Shown in pieces: positions 10,355-24,764 of a stretch of 64,000 nt of DNA. Within the stretch, counting starts at the first letter, position 1. Every line of letters starts with the position of its first letter. Under the pieces are notes generated by a model. That model was not told where the DNA came from and searched no databases. It saw only the letters and a program-made list of their open reading frames with translations. This DNA comes from Fragum whitleyi (Eukaryota; Mollusca; Bivalvia; Cardiida; Cardiidae). Where the stretch lies: contig OX411555.1 of assembly GCA_948146395.1 (NCBI GenBank), positions 37,983,565-38,047,564 on the forward strand. The letters are read 5' to 3'. The translations under genes were made by a program, and so were the position numbers.

Positions 10355-13300
10355 CTACCTGGTCAGATGAAAGAATTTCTTCCTAACCAAGCTGAAAATT
10401 TGTCAATACAGCCAAACGAAAAATTTCTCACCCGGGTCAGGTAAAAAGAATTTCCTACCTGGTCATATGAAAATATTTCTTCCTAACCAAGCTGAAACAT
10501 TTCTCATTACAGCCAAACGAAAAATTTCTCACCCCAGTCAGGTAAAAAAATTTCCTACCTGGCCAGATGAAAAATTAAAATATTCGACTACAATGGGATT
10601 CGAACCCGGGAACTCTACATCCCAAAGCGAGTACTCTTCCACGTCGCTATTGAGGCTAACTTGTACGACAAGGCAGTACAAACACCCCTTATACACATCG
10701 CGGCTACACCAGTTGAAAAATTTCTTCCTAACCAAGCTGAAAAATTTCTCATTACAGCCAAACGAAAGATTTTTCATTCCAGTCAGGTAAAAAAAATTCC
10801 TACCTGGTCAGATGAAAGAATTTTTTCCTAACCAAGCTGAAAAATTTCTCATTACAGCCAAACGAAAAATTTCTCACCCGGGACAGTTAAAAAAAATTTC
10901 CTACCTGGTCAGATGAAAGAATTTCTTCCTAACCAAGCTGAAAAATTTCTCATTACAGCAAAACGAAAAATTTCTCGACCGGGTCAGGTTAAAAAAAAAT
11001 TTCTACCTGGTCAGATGAAAGAATTTCTTCCTAACCAAGCTGAAACATTTCTCATTACAGCCAAACGAAAAATTTCTCACTCCAGTCAGGTAAAAAAATT
11101 TCCTACCTGGCCAGATAAAAGATTAAAATATTCGACTACAATGGGATTCGAACCCGGGACCTCTACATCCCAAAGCGAGTGCTCTTCCACGTCGCTATTG
11201 AGGCTATTTTGTACGACAAGGCAGTACAAACACCCCTTAAACACATCGCGGCTACAGCAGTTGAAAAAATTTCTTCCTAACCAAGCTGAACAATTTCTCA
11301 TTACAGCCAAACGAAAGATTTTTCATCCCAGTCAGGTAGAAAAAATATTCCTACCTGGTCCGATGAAAGAATTTCTTCCTAACCAAGCTGAAAATTTTCT
11401 CATTACAGCCAAACTAAAAAGTTCTCACCGGGTTAGGTTAAAAAAAAATTCCTTCCTGGTCAGATGAAAGAATTTCTTCCTAACCAAGCTGAAAAATTTC
11501 TCATTACAGCCAAACGAAAAATTTCTCACCCCAGTCAGGTAAAAAAAATTCCTACCTGGCCAGATAAAAAATTAAAATATTCGACTCCAATGGGATTCGA
11601 ACCCGGGAACTCTACATCCCAAAGCGAGTGCTCTACCACGTCGCTATTGAGGCTTACCTGTACGACAATACAGTAAAAACACCCCATATACACATCGCGG
11701 CTACACCAGTTGAAAAAATTTCTTCCTAACCAAGCTGAAAAATTTCTCATTACAGCCAAACGAAAAATTTCTCAACCGGGTCAGGGAAAAAAATTTCCTA
11801 CCTGGTAAGATGAAAGAATTTCTTCCTAACCAAGCTGAAAAATTTCTCATTACAGCCAAACGAAAAAATTTCTCACCCGGGTCAGGTAAAAAAAAAATTC
11901 TACCTGGTCAGATGAAAATATTTCTTTCTAACCAAGCTGAAAAATTTCTCATTACAGCCAAACGAAAAATTTCTCACCGTCAGGATAAAAAGAATTTCTA
12001 CCTGGTCACATGAAAATATTTCTTCCTAACCAAGCTGAAAAATTTCTCATTACAGCCAAACGAAAAATTTCTCACTCCAGTCAGGTAAAAAAATTTCCTA
12101 CCTGGCCAGATGAAAAATTAAAATATTCGACTCCAAAGAGATTCGAACTCGGGACCTCTACATCCCAAAGCGAGTGCTCTACCACGTCGCTTTTGAGGCT
12201 AACTTTTACGACAAGGCAGTACAAACACCGCTTATACACATCGCGGCTACACCAGTTGTAAAAATTTCTTCCTAACCAAGCTGAAAAATTTCTCATTACA
12301 GCCAAACGAAAGAATTTTTATCCCAGTCAGGTAAAAAAAATTACCTACCTGGTTTGATGAAAGAATTTCTGCCTAACCGAGCTGAAAATTTCTCAATACA
12401 GCAAAGCGAAAAATTTCTCACACGGGTCAGGTAAAAAGAATTTCCTACCTGGTCATATGAAAGAATTTCTTCCTTACCAAGCTTAAAAATTTCTCATTAC
12501 AGCCAAACGAAAAATTTCCCACCCCAGTCAGGTAAAAAAAATTCCTACCTGACCAGATGAAAAATTAAAATATTCCACTCGAATTGGATTCGAAACCAGG
12601 AGCTCTACATCCCAAAGCGAGTGCTCTTCCACGTCGCTATTGAGGCTATTTTGTACGACAAGGCAGTACAAATACCCCTTATACACATCGCGGCTACACC
12701 AGTTGAAAAAATTTCTTCCTAACCAAGCTGAAAAATTTCTCATTACAGCCAAACGAAAGATTTTTCATCCCAGTCAGGTAGAAATAATGTTCCTACCTGG
12801 TCAGATGAAAGAATTTCTTCCTAACCACGCTGAAAAATTTCTCATTACAGCAAAACGAAAAAGTTCTCACCCGGGTCAGGTAAAAAAAAAATCCTTCCTG
12901 GTCAGATGAAAGAATTTCTTCCTAACCAAGCTGAAACATTTCTCATAACAGCCGAACGAAAAATTTCTCACCCCAGTCAGGTAAAAAAATTTCCTACCTG
13001 GCCAAATGAAAAATTAAAATATGCGACTCCAATGGGATTCGAACCCGGGACCTCTACATCCCAAAGCGAGTGCTCTACCTCATCGCTATTCAGGCTAACT
13101 TGTACGACAAGGCAGTACAAACACACCTTATACACATCGCAGCTACACCAGATGAAAGAATTTCTTCCTAACCAAGCTTAAAAATTTCCTCATTACAGCC
13201 AAACGAAAAATTTCTCACCCGGGTCAGGTAAAAAAAAATTCGTACCTAGTCAGATGAAAGAATTGTTTCCTAACCAAGCTGAAAAATTTCCCTTGACAGC

Positions 13301-14134
13301 CAAACGAAAAATTTGTCACCCGGGTCAGGTAAAAAAAATCCTACCTGGTCAGATGAAAGAATTTCTTCCTAACCAAGCTTAAAAATTTCTTATTACAGCC
13401 AAACGAAAAATTTCTCACCCCAGTCAGGTAAAAAAATTTCCTACCTGGCCAGATGAAAAATTAAAACATTCGACTCCAATGGGATTCGAACCCGGGACCT
13501 CTACATCCCACGGCGAGTGCTCTACCACGTCGCTATGGAGGCTAACTTGTACGACAAGGCAGTACAAACACCCCTTATACACATCGCGGCTACACCAGTT
13601 GAAAAAATTCTTCCTAACCAAGCGGAAAATTTCCTCATTACAGCCAAACGAAAGATTTTCCATCCCAGTCAGGTAAAAAAAATATCCTACCTGGTCAGAT
13701 GAAAGAATTTCTTCCTAACCAAGCTGAAAAATTTCTCATTACAGCCAAACGAAAAATTTCTCACCCCAGTCAGGTAAAAAAAAATTCCTACCTGGTCAGA
13801 TGAAGGAATTTCTTCCTTACCAAGCTGAAAAATTTATCATTACAGCCAAACGAAAGATTTTCCATCCCGGTCAGGTAAAAAAAATTTCCTACCTGGTCAG
13901 ATGAAAGAATTTCTTCCTAACCAAGCTGAAAAATTTCTCATTACAGCCAAACGAAAAATTTCTCACCCCGGTCTGTTAAAAAGAATTCCTTCCTGGTCAG
14001 ATGAAAGAATTTCTTCCTAACCAAGCTGAAAAATTTATCATTACAGCCAAACGAAAGATTTTCCATCCCAGTCAGGTAAAAAAAAATTCCTACCTGGTCA
14101 GATGAAAGAATTTCTTCCTAACCAAGCTGAAAAA
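10355..14134 (+). repeat. Satellite block 2
   Basis: Same ~100 bp monomer and orientation as block 1, starting in phase at CTACCTGGTC directly after X1. It contains seven tRNA-like modules with intervals near 448 and 548 bp. It ends inside a monomer (AACCAAGCTGAAAAAT), where a LINE ORF1-like fragment begins. Several private variants recur in the same order in block 5. Confidence 0.97.
10587..13542 (-). pseudogene. Seven tRNA-like modules in satellite block 2
   Basis: Cores at 10587-10656, 11135-11204, 11584-11653, 12130-12199, 12577-12646, 13026-13095 and 13473-13542, organised as in block 1. The modules at 12130 and 12577 have damaged B boxes (GAGTTCGAATC and TGGTTTCGAATCC). The module at 11584 carries the CAATACAGTAAAAAC variant downstream that is shared with block 5. 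Confidence 0.75.
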
Positions 14135-14136
14135 TT

Positions 14137-14523
14137 GTCAATTTTATCAACTCTAACATACTCCAATCTGGTGATAGTAAGATATCAGAGGAAGACATTG
14201 ATCGGTGTCACCCAGTCGGTCCCAAATTCCATGATGAATCAAAGCAGATATTGGTTAAGTTTAACTCTTATCATACGAAATGGAGTGTGCTCAGATCTAA
14301 AGGTAAACTGAAAAAAGATGGAAGTAAAGTCTTTGTGTGTGAGGATCTCACTACTATCAATTACAAACTGGTGAAATCTATAGCGGACCTAAAGAAAAAC
14401 AAATTGATATATAGTTTTTGGACGACCAATGGTAATGTGTTGGTACGGGTACACGAGGATGGTCCTGCTACCAGAGTAAAGCCGTTTGAAGATCTAAGTG
14501 CAAAATTGGATCTTAAACTATAA
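14137..14523 (+). pseudogene. LINE ORF1p-like C-terminal fragment
   Basis: An open frame of about 128 codons encodes ISEEDIDRCHPVGP, then LVKFNSYHTKWSVL and SKGKLKKDG, and ends FEDLSAKLDLKL with a TAA stop. The order 'I-x-x-x-D-I-D-R-x-H-x-V-G' followed by a V-K-F segment and a 'K-x-K-L-K' patch is the arrangement I know from the conserved C-terminal domain of ORF1-type proteins of animal non-LTR retrotransposons. The N-terminal part is missing because the frame begins exactly where the satellite stops. Assignment is from motif memory, not a search. Confidence 0.6.
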
Positions 14524-15010
14524 GTACATAAATATATAAGTATATAAGTAATTATAAGTCCGTTTGACTCTACATAATCATTCTTCGGTGTGCAAGATTG
14601 TTGTAGATTGAAGTCTTAATATTTGTAGTAGTAATTTATCATTTACCAATAACGCCTTTGGTCAAAATATTGTTCAAGTATCAACAAATTTGTCATATTA
14701 CCCTGCTAAATCTGATTTGAAATTTATGTGGACCAGTTTAAAGTTCCAGAAGATAACTGTATAGCATGTTCGATGTCGCAGTTGTCTTTCCATAACCGGG
14801 TAACTACAGCTTCGATTAAGCTGTGGTTGCGGGGTTTTGGAGAAACAACGGCGATAACAACATATCCTAAGTTTAATGAGTTCTTATCGGAAAATTATTG
14901 ATCTTAACATATCAAAAGCAATTACTCTAGTACATACAATATTTGGTCGAAAAAATGTTCTGAAATAGAATTTTCAAGTAGAATTATTGGAGTTCTTTTA
15001 ATTGAATATA
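14524..15010. other. AT-rich spacer, no gene seen
   Basis: No coding signal. One imperfect hairpin lies near 14795-14842, pairing CCGGGTAACTACAGCTT with AAGCTGTGGTTGCGGGG. Similar 'CCGTAACCACA ... GTGGTTACGGG' hairpins recur at 16755-16940. Confidence 0.6.
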
Positions 15011-15340
15011 GGTAATCTTGCTCGAGCGACCACGGCTATTAAGCGACCACTTTATTAAGCGACCATCGTAAAAAGTTCCTTCGCCGTAACAATTGGACAT
15101 TCTTCAACATAAAATGTTTATCACTGAATCTTATGGCATTGGAACCCATTAGAATCGTCTCGGTGAGACGTTCCTGATGGGCTCGAACACCCTAGGATTC
15201 AGTCAAAATAATGTGACAATATTTATAAGCATTCAAAATACACGTCTTTTTCATCATTAATTATTGTATTAAGCGACCATTTCCATTAGCGACCGCTTTA
15301 TGTTGGTCCTCTAAGTGGTCGCTTAAAGGAAGTTTTACGG
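15011..15340. mobile_element. MITE with GCGACCA-rich inverted ends
   Basis: About 330 bp bounded by TA. The left end reads GGTAATCTTGCTCGAGCGACCA and continues with AAGCGACCACTTTATTAAG. The reverse complement of the right end reads CCGTAAAACTTCCTTTAAG and then CGACCACTT. Repeated AAGCGACCA motifs on both arms and a TA flank are what I expect of Tc1/mariner-pogo-type miniature elements. No reading frame. Confidence 0.65.
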
Positions 15341-15705
15341 TATTACAATTAAAGCTATGTGTAGAGCACTTGTCAAAAGTGGTACCATACTTTCGATACA
15401 AACGCATATCATTCAGAATATTGCATGCAAAGCTCCCATTGAGAACTGTATAATATGTTCAATATCAAATTAAGACGAATAGTTCTTATTTGAAAATTAT
15501 CAGTGTAAACATATGAAAGGCAATTCTAACTGTTCATACAATGTTTTGTCTAAAGATTTATTGAATATAATCCAATAAGAGCATAGTAATCGGTGAGTTT
15601 TGATTTTTCATTTTTTTCCTTCATACAAAACTGTACCATATTATCGGTACAAACGCATATTATTGTGGTAAAGCATTTTTTTCCTTTCCATAAAAGTCTT
15701 CTCAC

Positions 15706-15708
<3 letters not shown>

Positions 15709-15802
<94 letters not shown>
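15709..15802. repeat. (TA)n microsatellite, left
   Basis: About 47 uninterrupted TA units. It lies some 40 bp outside the left arm of the foldback element at 15842-16523. Confidence 0.97.
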
Positions 15803-15804
<2 letters not shown>

Positions 15805-15841
15805 GTAAAATGCGAAAAAATCACAAATACGTACGAATACA

Positions 15842-16664
<823 letters not shown>

Positions 16665-16729
16665 TTTGAAACATGAACTTATTATTACATTTTATCGTAT
16701 TGTTCTGTCAAAATCAAAGATCTTGAGGA

Positions 16730-17010
16730 AATGATAGCGATCATCGATTTTTCTCCAAAAACCGTAACCACATTTTCAAACGAGCAGGGGTTGCGGGATT
16801 TTGGCGGAAAACCGAGGTTGAAAATCCGCAATTTGTCTATAAATAGAACTGCGAGAGCTATTTCTAAATCGTCGATTTTCTTCCAGAGTCTCGTAACTAC
16901 AATTTTAAACTAGTTGTGGTTACGGGATTTTATCAGATAACCGACGTTATGATGAAAAACCCGTTACTTGTCTATAAATAGAACTAAAGGAGCTATTTCC
17001 AACTCAAGGG
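16730..17010. repeat. Two-copy degenerate tandem repeat
   Basis: Two ~145 bp units share CGATTTTCTTCCA or TTTTTCTCCAAA, a CGTAACTAC/CGTAACCAC hairpin arm, GGGATTTT and TTGTCTATAAATAGAACT, followed by GAGCTATTTC. The same hairpin type occurs singly near 14800. Confidence 0.6.
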
Positions 17011-17377
17011 AAAACCGATTGCTATATTTATACCATCACGTGCAAATATATTTAACTGATTCAGTATTGGTGATTAAAAATAGAATTGATTGCTATTTTT
17101 GAAACTTACCAAAAAAACCTCTACTATTTTTAATAAAACCCGTGCAAATTATGGCCGACCACGATGTGTTTATTGATAGTCTTCATTCAAGCGAAAATAT
17201 TGCGTTTATTCTGTGTATTTTTTACAGGCTTAGCTGTTTCGTATCTTAACAAAATTACTTTGAGATAAAATGCATTCCGACAAAATTTGAAGAAAATCGA
17301 CATTTACCTGTGAAAATTTTTTGGAACGACTTGCGAACACATTCCGGAGATGGAAAGCCAAAACCCTGTAACCCTGT

Positions 17378-18557
17378 AATTTCTTCCTAACCAAGCTGTA
17401 AAATTTCTCATTACAGCCCAACGAAAAATTTCTCGACCGGGTCAGGTAAAAAAAAATTCCTACCTGGTCAGTTGAAAGAATTGTTTCCTAACCAAGCTGA
17501 AAAATTTCTCATTACAGCCAAACCAAAAATTTCTCACCCCAGTCAGGTAAAAAAAAATCCTACCTGGTCAGATGAAAATATTTCTTCCTAACCAAGCTGA
17601 AAAATTTCTCATTACAGCCAAACGAAAAATTTCTCACCCGGGTCAGGTAAAAAAAAAAATCCTACCTGGTCAGATGAAAGAATTTCTTCCTAACCAAGCT
17701 GAAACATTTCTCATTACAGCCAAACGAAAAATTTCTCACCCCAGTCAGGTAAAAAAATTTCCTACCTGGCCCGATGAAAAATTAAAATATTCGACTCCAA
17801 TGGGATTCGAACCCGGGACCTCTACACCCCAAAGCGAGTGCTCTACCACGTCGCTATTGAGGCTAACTTGTACGACAAGGCAGTACAAACACCCCTTATA
17901 CACATCGCGGCTACACAAGTTAAAAAAATTTCTTCCTAACCAAGCTGCAAATTTTCTCATTACAGCCAAACGAAAGATTTTTCATCCCAGTCAGGTAAAA
18001 ACAAATTCCTACCTGGTCAGATGAAAGAATTTCTTCCTAACCAAGCTGAAAAATTTCTCATTACAGCCAAACGAAAAATTTCTCGACCCAGTCAGGTAAA
18101 AAAAAAATTCCTACCTGGCCAGATGAAAAATTAAAATATTCGACTCCAATGGGATTCGAACCCGGGACCTCTACATCCCACGGCGAGTGCTCTACCACGT
18201 TGCTATGGAGGCTAACTTGTACGACAAGGCAGTACTAACATCCCTTATACACATCGCGGCTACACCAGTTGAAAAAATATCTTCCTAACCAAGCTGAAAA
18301 ATTTCTCATTATAGCCAAACGAAAGATTTTTCATCCCAGTCAGGTAAAAAAAATTCCTACCTGGTCAGATGAAAGAATTTCTTCCTAACCAAGCTGAAAA
18401 ATTTCTCATCACAGCCAAACGAAAAATTTCTCACCCGGGTCAGGTAAAAAAAAAATTCCTACCTGGTCAGATGAAAGAATTTCTTCCTAACCAACCTGAA
18501 AATTTTCTTATTACAGCCAAGCAAAACCCGGGTCAGGTAAAAAAAAAATTCCTACCT
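17378..18557 (+). repeat. Satellite block 3
   Basis: Same monomer and orientation, beginning mid-unit (AATTTCTTCCTAACC) after unrelated AT-rich DNA. It ends at CCTACCT immediately before X2. Its last unit shares private changes (GAAAATTTTCTTATTACAGCCA) with the last unit before X1. Confidence 0.97.
17794..18212 (-). pseudogene. Two tRNA-like modules in satellite block 3
   Basis: Cores at 17794-17863 and 18143-18212, 349 bp apart. The first has ACCCC for ACATCCC in the anticodon region. The second has CACGGCGAG in place of CAAAGCGAG, a variant also seen at 13473 in block 2. Confidence 0.75.
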
Positions 18558-21500
18558 TAGAGAGGTGCCTTATGTAATCCCGTCGGATTTTCGTGCTGAA
18601 ATTGATTTTTTGAGTTCAATTGATTGATGAGAGGTCAAGCAATCGGAAATTGTGTGGGTCCAAATTTTTCGGGTCTGTGTCCCGATAGTATGGGCTCTCA
18701 AAGGAGCCCATATGGGCAAAATGGGTATTTACCTAATACTAGGTTAAGGAAAGGCGTTTTGTTTTTCTTCTTAAATGTTTTCTTTAGTTTAACAATGTAT
18801 TTAGTGCTAGAACATTTTAGAAAATATAGTTTCCCATAATTCAAAAGCTTTCCCGCTATTTTTGGGCTCTCACAGAGCCCAAAATATCAATTTTGGCTGT
18901 TTCCAATGAATGGGTTTAGGAAAAACATTTTTTTATTTAGAGATGAAATCTGAAGCTCTGCTTGTTATGAAGTGTTGTTTGGCATTGAAATACATACAGA
19001 TCCATGTTCTCTATGATCATTATGGGATTTTATGGGCTCTTCGGGATAATAGCAAATGTGAACTGATTTGGGTGCTTTTTTATTAAGGGTGACAAAAAAG
19101 GTAATTTTCATTGCGGTTGAACCGTTCTCCAATTACTTTCAGCACGTTATTGTATTGAAGATAGCTTTGGTATAATAAACAATAAGCCCATATTAAAAAG
19201 TCTAATATTCCTTTTGATTGACACGGATGAACTAACACGGATACTTCGCCTAATTATGGGTGGGGGAAAATCAATTTTTTTGTCTTAATCATTTCTCGAG
19301 CCTCATTAAATTAAGTAGGGTTATGATGAGGGTAGAATTAGAAACAAATATGAATCAAATATCCAAAGCCCACACATGGTTATTGGTGCTTGGTGAAGCC
19401 CATATGTGCTGTTATGAATACCCTCCAAATATATGAAGGAACTACTTTTTTACACAAGACTAAAATCATCGTAGTCGAAAATACCTAAAATATGTAACCC
19501 CGGTCGACTGTATCAAACTTGCTATATTAAAGCTGCTCTTTCACAGATTGGGAAATGCGATTTTTGACTCCTTTTTTTTAAATTAATCGGATATTATGAC
19601 TTTATCGTGTAAAAAAACTCTACAATAAAACGATTCTATCTTGTAAGGCAAGGAAATAGGCAGATATTCCTGAATTTAGCGGAATTCCATTCTGAAAAAT
19701 AAAGCTACTAACACCTAAAAGATTATTCTTAAATTTTTAGTCAACTATTTACGCATGCAATTCCGTCTATTTGTCCCATTCTTTCAAAGGTCAAGGTCGA
19801 AGTATTTGTCAATTGGGGAACTTCATATCGAAACATGTGAAAAAAGAGACATTATACATGAAAATAAACAATTTCATAATTTATAGACTGGAAATAAAAA
19901 GACTGGTTTGTCACTGACCTTGCCGATTCGAACATTCAAGCTACAATTTTTTAAATGAATTGTTAGTAGTGTCATACCCATGTGCGATTCTTAAACATCG
20001 AAAAATGCACAAATTTCCAAATCTAAGAACCAGATTTGTATAGTTCTATGAAAAACTGTGAAAGAGTAGCTTTAAGCACACAACCTTGATCACCACATCC
20101 TTTTTACTGATAGATTTAACTTTACTGTAAGATACAAGATTGTGGAAGGTGTAAGGTCAAGAAAGAAATTAAACTTTTTTTGTCGAATGAGAAACACAAT
20201 TTCTTGATAATTTTACTGATGGTGACAATTACCCGATCATGAGTGTTCTGACCTTCACGATCCATTAAGTAACCTTCTTTTTAGTTGCCACAGTTACTGC
20301 CTTTATTGATTCGTACCGAAATAGTCAAGAGACACGGTGCAAGAATGATTATATTTTTCGATGATCAATGAAGCTGTTTCCATGACTTAAAAGTTTCATT
20401 AATAAACCGAAGTTTAAAGTTTTCGATGTTATCGAGCTGTTCTTGTACAGGTAGGTCTTATTTCAAAATGACTGGTAAAAAACCTATCGTTTTTATTCTG
20501 TCTTGGCTTAAAGAAATTTTCCTTGTTTCACACGTCTTCCAAACCAAAACAACATACTTATCGTTGGTAATTTCTAAGAAGCATTTGCCTTTTCGTCTGT
20601 ATGACCAATGAAAACTAGTTGGTCAAAATCCGCTTCTTTAGATTCGAACGTGTATAGGTGTTACCGGAACAGTGAACTGCAGGACTGTTGCACAGATTAT
20701 TGCTATTTTGATAGTAATTCTACCTATTTTCATTTAAGAATCGTTTACTGTCCTGATTCATTAAAAGCCTGCAATTTCACCGTCATCCAATATTGTGCAA
20801 TTTAATTGAAAAGACGGTTTCCTATGATTTGTCTCGTCCATGGTGTTTACTTTTATAGAATGTATAATGTATAAATGTACCTGTTTAGAGGTTATAACAT
20901 GTCATAACGAGTTGAAATGATAAAGTTGTTGTAAATGACATGAATTTTTGGTAACTGATTTCTATGAAAAATTAAACAAAATAGGTAAAAGATAATAAAC
21001 CTATATATGTTACAAGAATATTTGTAATAAGCGTTGCAAACCATATGCATGTGTCTAAGTATCACCTCTTTAACTTGATTTTTGGAAGATTTACTATTTG
21101 TTTTAAGAAAAACAGAAAAAATTTATCAGAACAATTGAGATATATTTAGTAATAGACATTTCCATGAGAGTGCCTGTGACTAGAGACATGTAGTTAACTG
21201 ATGTGAGCGTTCGTTTGAGAATGTTTATAAGTATGACAATCCGTAAGGCTCAATAATCTGTAAGTGTAAAACAGCCATTGTGTGTTTTTCGAAATTTCAA
21301 AGGGAGAGGGCTGATGCACCCATCTATAACTCCTACCCAAATCTTATTAGATGAACTTGCTGTTTGATACAGTTCTAATCTAATACGCAAAAGCCAACTA
21401 TGCATTATATAGAGCTTACTCGAGAAGTCAAAGGGCAGTTAAAACTATTTGAAACAGATTAAGGCAGACAAGCTAGCAAAATAAGACGACGTGATTTTTA

Positions 21501-23040
21501 TACGTTAGATCTTATAATAATTGTCAAAGCAAAAATACAACATTGAATGAAAACATATTTATCCGATGTATATTTACAGAATGCCGAAAAATGCTCTTAC
21601 GGGCTTCATTAAGCGCCAATGATATAGGTATGGTCTTTAAAAATTTGATTCACATATGTTTTACCGAGACCCGCACCCATTAATCATACGGTCTCAGAAA
21701 TGGCATTCTTTAGAAATCTTTACTTGAACCAAATTGTTGGCAAAGTAACCATGTTGACTCATATTGGCTTATTTAGGGTCCATATAATCAATTAGATGTG
21801 AGGTAATTGGTTAGGAAATTAAAACGGAATATTTCCGACCCAATGAGATCATTAATACCAATTGCGGTACGAGAGAGCAACATTGAAAACAAACATATTT
21901 TAAGAAATATGTAGATTTTTTTTTTAATCATTCGTATATTTGCATAAAACAACAACAAAAAAATACTTCTCTTATTGGCTTCATTTAGCGCCGAAGCACC
22001 GGTTACAATTAAGAACATTGTGAAACTGAAAGATATTCCTAACAAAATCATTCTAAATCATTCACTCAGCGCTCCATTCATTCATTCTCAAAACATTTAA
22101 AGGGAGGTAATGTATATTTTGAACGCATATAGCGATTTCATGTTACTTCCCTTAAAAGTCATTCAAAACACGCCCCTCTTACTCATTCAATTTCATTACG
22201 ATATTGTCCTGCAATCATTCACTATGTCAATTTCATAATATCTTTTTTAACTGTATTTGCTTTGAATATTTGATTCATATACTTTTGTACCATTTGTAGG
22301 CATCATAAAGAGGGCTATTTTTTTCAAAAATCACAGGTTTGGAAAACTCCTAAATCTGTTCATATGGGCTCTTTTAAAAGCCAATCAAAAAGCATATCAG
22401 AAGTTAAAAATTAAAAAAATTATATACATCAAAACTAACCAACGCTCGGTATTGAACGTAATTTGAAAAGAAAAGTCAAAGGAATGTCATTTTTTGTGAA
22501 TCTTATATGAGGAAAACACTCCAATCGGCTCATATGGGCTATTATTAGAGCCCACACAAATTTTAAAATGACCCTATAGAACATGGACATGCAAGTATTT
22601 CAACGCCAACCCACACTTTATACCAAACAAGGCTTAAGAAATCATCTAGAAACAAACAAGATTTTTTCCCTTAACCCACTAATATAAAAACACTAAATTT
22701 GCTATTTTGGGCTCTTTCAGAGCCCATAAAAGGTTGAAATAAGCTTTTAAAACATGGATTTTGTACTTTTATTTAACCCCAATCCACGATGAACACACAT
22801 TCAAACCATAGAAATCATTTTGGGGAAAAAATACACATCTAATGAGCCTTCTTTCAGAAAAATACCTATTTTGCTCACATGGGCTCCTTTGAGAGCCCGT
22901 AAAAGCGGGGAATGGGCTCGGAAAATTTAAACCCGCATTTTTTTGCGATTAGTTGATCCCTAAACAATCAATTAAAACTAAAAAATAAATTTCAGCACGA
23001 AAATCCTACGGGAGCCCTTTTTCGTACATAAGGAACCGCA
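18558..23040 (+). mobile_element. X2: complete long-TIR element
   Basis: Near-identical to X1 along its whole length, with the same ends and the same satellite junctions (CCTACCT on the left, CTACCTGG on the right). Differences include a missing ~13 bp (CTGTAACGTGGTG) near 20238, an extra ~130 bp at about 21698-21830 relative to X1, and TAGAGAGGTGCC for TATTGCGGTGCC at the left tip. It holds the same GGGCTC hairpins, short frames and internal GAATGA repeat. The signal-peptide-like minus-strand frame here is 21788-22051. Confidence 0.88.
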
Positions 23041-24336
23041 CTACCTGGTCAGATGAAAATATTTCTTCCTAACAAAGCTGAAAAATTTCTCATAACAGCC
23101 AAACGAAAAATTTCTCACCCCAGTCAGGTAAAAAAAAAATCCTACCTGGTCAGCTGAAAATATTTCTTCCTAACCAAGCTGAAACATTTCTCATTACAGC
23201 CAAACGAAAAATTTCTCTACCGAGTCAGGTAAAAAAAATCCTATCTGGCCAGATGAAAAATTAAAATATTCGACTCCAATGGGATTCGAACCCGGGACCT
23301 CTACATCCCAAAGCGAGTGCTCTTCCACGTCGCTATTGAGGCTAACTTGTACGACAAGGCAGTACAAACACCCCTTATACACATCGCGGCTACACCAGTT
23401 GAAAAAATTTCTTCCTAACCAAGCTGAAAAATTTCTCATTACAGCCAAACGAAAGATTTTTCATCCCTGTCAGGTAAAAAAAAATCCTACCTGGTCAGAT
23501 GAAAGAATTTCTTCCTAACCAAGCTGAAAAATTTCTCATTACAGCCAATCGAAAAATTTCTCACCCGGGTCAGTTAAAAAAAATTTCCTACCTGGTCAGA
23601 TGAAAATATTTCTTCCTAACCAAGCTGAAAATTTTCTCATTACAGCCAAACGAAAAATTTCTCGACCGGGTCAGGTTAAAAAAAAATTCCTACCTGGTCA
23701 GATGAAAGAATTTCTTCCTAACCAAGCTGAAACATTTCTCATTACAGCCAAACGAAAAATTTCTCACCCCAGTCAGGTAAAAAAATTCTTACCTGGCAAG
23801 ATGAAAAACTAAAATATTCGACTCCAATGGGATTCGAACCCGGGACCTCTACATCCCAAAGCGAGTGCTCTTCCACGTCGCTATTGAGGCTAACTTGTAC
23901 GACAAGGCAGTACAAACACCCCTTATACACATCGCGGCTACACCAGTTGAAAAAACCCCAGTCAGGTAAAAAAAATATCCTACCTGGTCAGATGAAAGAA
24001 TTTCTTCCTAACCAAGCTGAAAAATTTCTCATTACAGCCAAACGAAAAATTTCTCACCCCAGTCAGGTAAAAAAAATTCCTACCTGGTCAGATGAAGGAA
24101 TTTCTTCCTAACCAAGCTGAAAAATTTATCATTACAGCCAAACGAAAGATTTTTCATCCCTGTCAGGTAAAAAAAATAATTCCTACCTGGTCAGATGAAA
24201 GAATTTCTTCCTAACCAAGCTGAAAAATTTCTCATTACAGCCAAACGAAAAAGTTCTCCGCCGGGTCAGGTAAAAAAAAATTCCTATCTGGTCAGATGAA
24301 AAAATTTCTTCCTAACCAAGCTGTAACATTTCTCAT
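23041..24336 (+). repeat. Satellite block 4
   Basis: Same monomer, starting in phase after X2 and stopping inside a monomer at ATTTCTCAT, where the Ngaro-like retrotransposon starts. One internal deletion (CAGTTGAAAAAACCCCAGTCAGG at 23945-23967) removes most of a unit. Confidence 0.97.
23273..23890 (-). pseudogene. Two tRNA-like modules in satellite block 4
   Basis: Cores at 23273-23342 and 23821-23890, 548 bp apart, with the intact B box GGTTCGAATCC and T-run terminators on the minus strand. Confidence 0.75.
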
Positions 24337-24621
24337 AGGCTAAGTTTTGCGATGACTCGTAAAACTCGTTAATTGGCAACTGCATAACAAGTTTCTGATT
24401 GGCTGCGTCTTTTGACGTATACATAAAACTATATTCTTTCGCGGGCTCATGCACAGTTTAGTAAAAAATCTCGTGTCCAAAGTGTATTTCAAAAGTTCAA
24501 CAAAAAATTTATTGAAGACTTAGGCTACACTGTGCCGAGTTTTCCTACTTAAAATATTTGTTTGGTATTGAACTATCTTCAATTCGTTTAATTGAGTGTT
24601 CAGTTGGACTATTTTTTGGAT

Positions 24622-24652
24622 TCCCGTCAGCTCAGTTTAGCTGTTGACGGGA
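24622..24652 (+). other. Hairpin in the Ngaro 5' leader
   Basis: CCCGTCA at 24623-24629 pairs with TGACGGG at 24645-24651, with a further GCT/AGC inside. It lies about 110 bp before the likely Gag start. It could be an RNA structure in the leader. Confidence 0.55.
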
Positions 24653-24764
24653 CTATTTCAAGGGGCGCCCAGCAGGTACGAAGTGCCATATGAAATATTT
24701 GTTGCCCTTTCTTGTGCTGCCTTTTATTTATATTGGGACACTCAGAGAGAACATTAATAGCGCA

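Noticed and set aside
752..13676. Dozens of 60-180 aa reading frames beginning MKEFLPNQAEKFLITAKRK or MAVMRNFSAWLGR
   Set aside because: These are translations of the satellite monomer and tRNA-like module on the two strands. Length and order vary with monomer number, stops fall at monomer indels, and no family is recognisable.
24690..24764. N-terminal signal peptide on the Gag-like protein
   Set aside because: The ATG at 24690 adds 25 hydrophobic residues before MADRRSK; the later ATG gives a normal charged Gag start.
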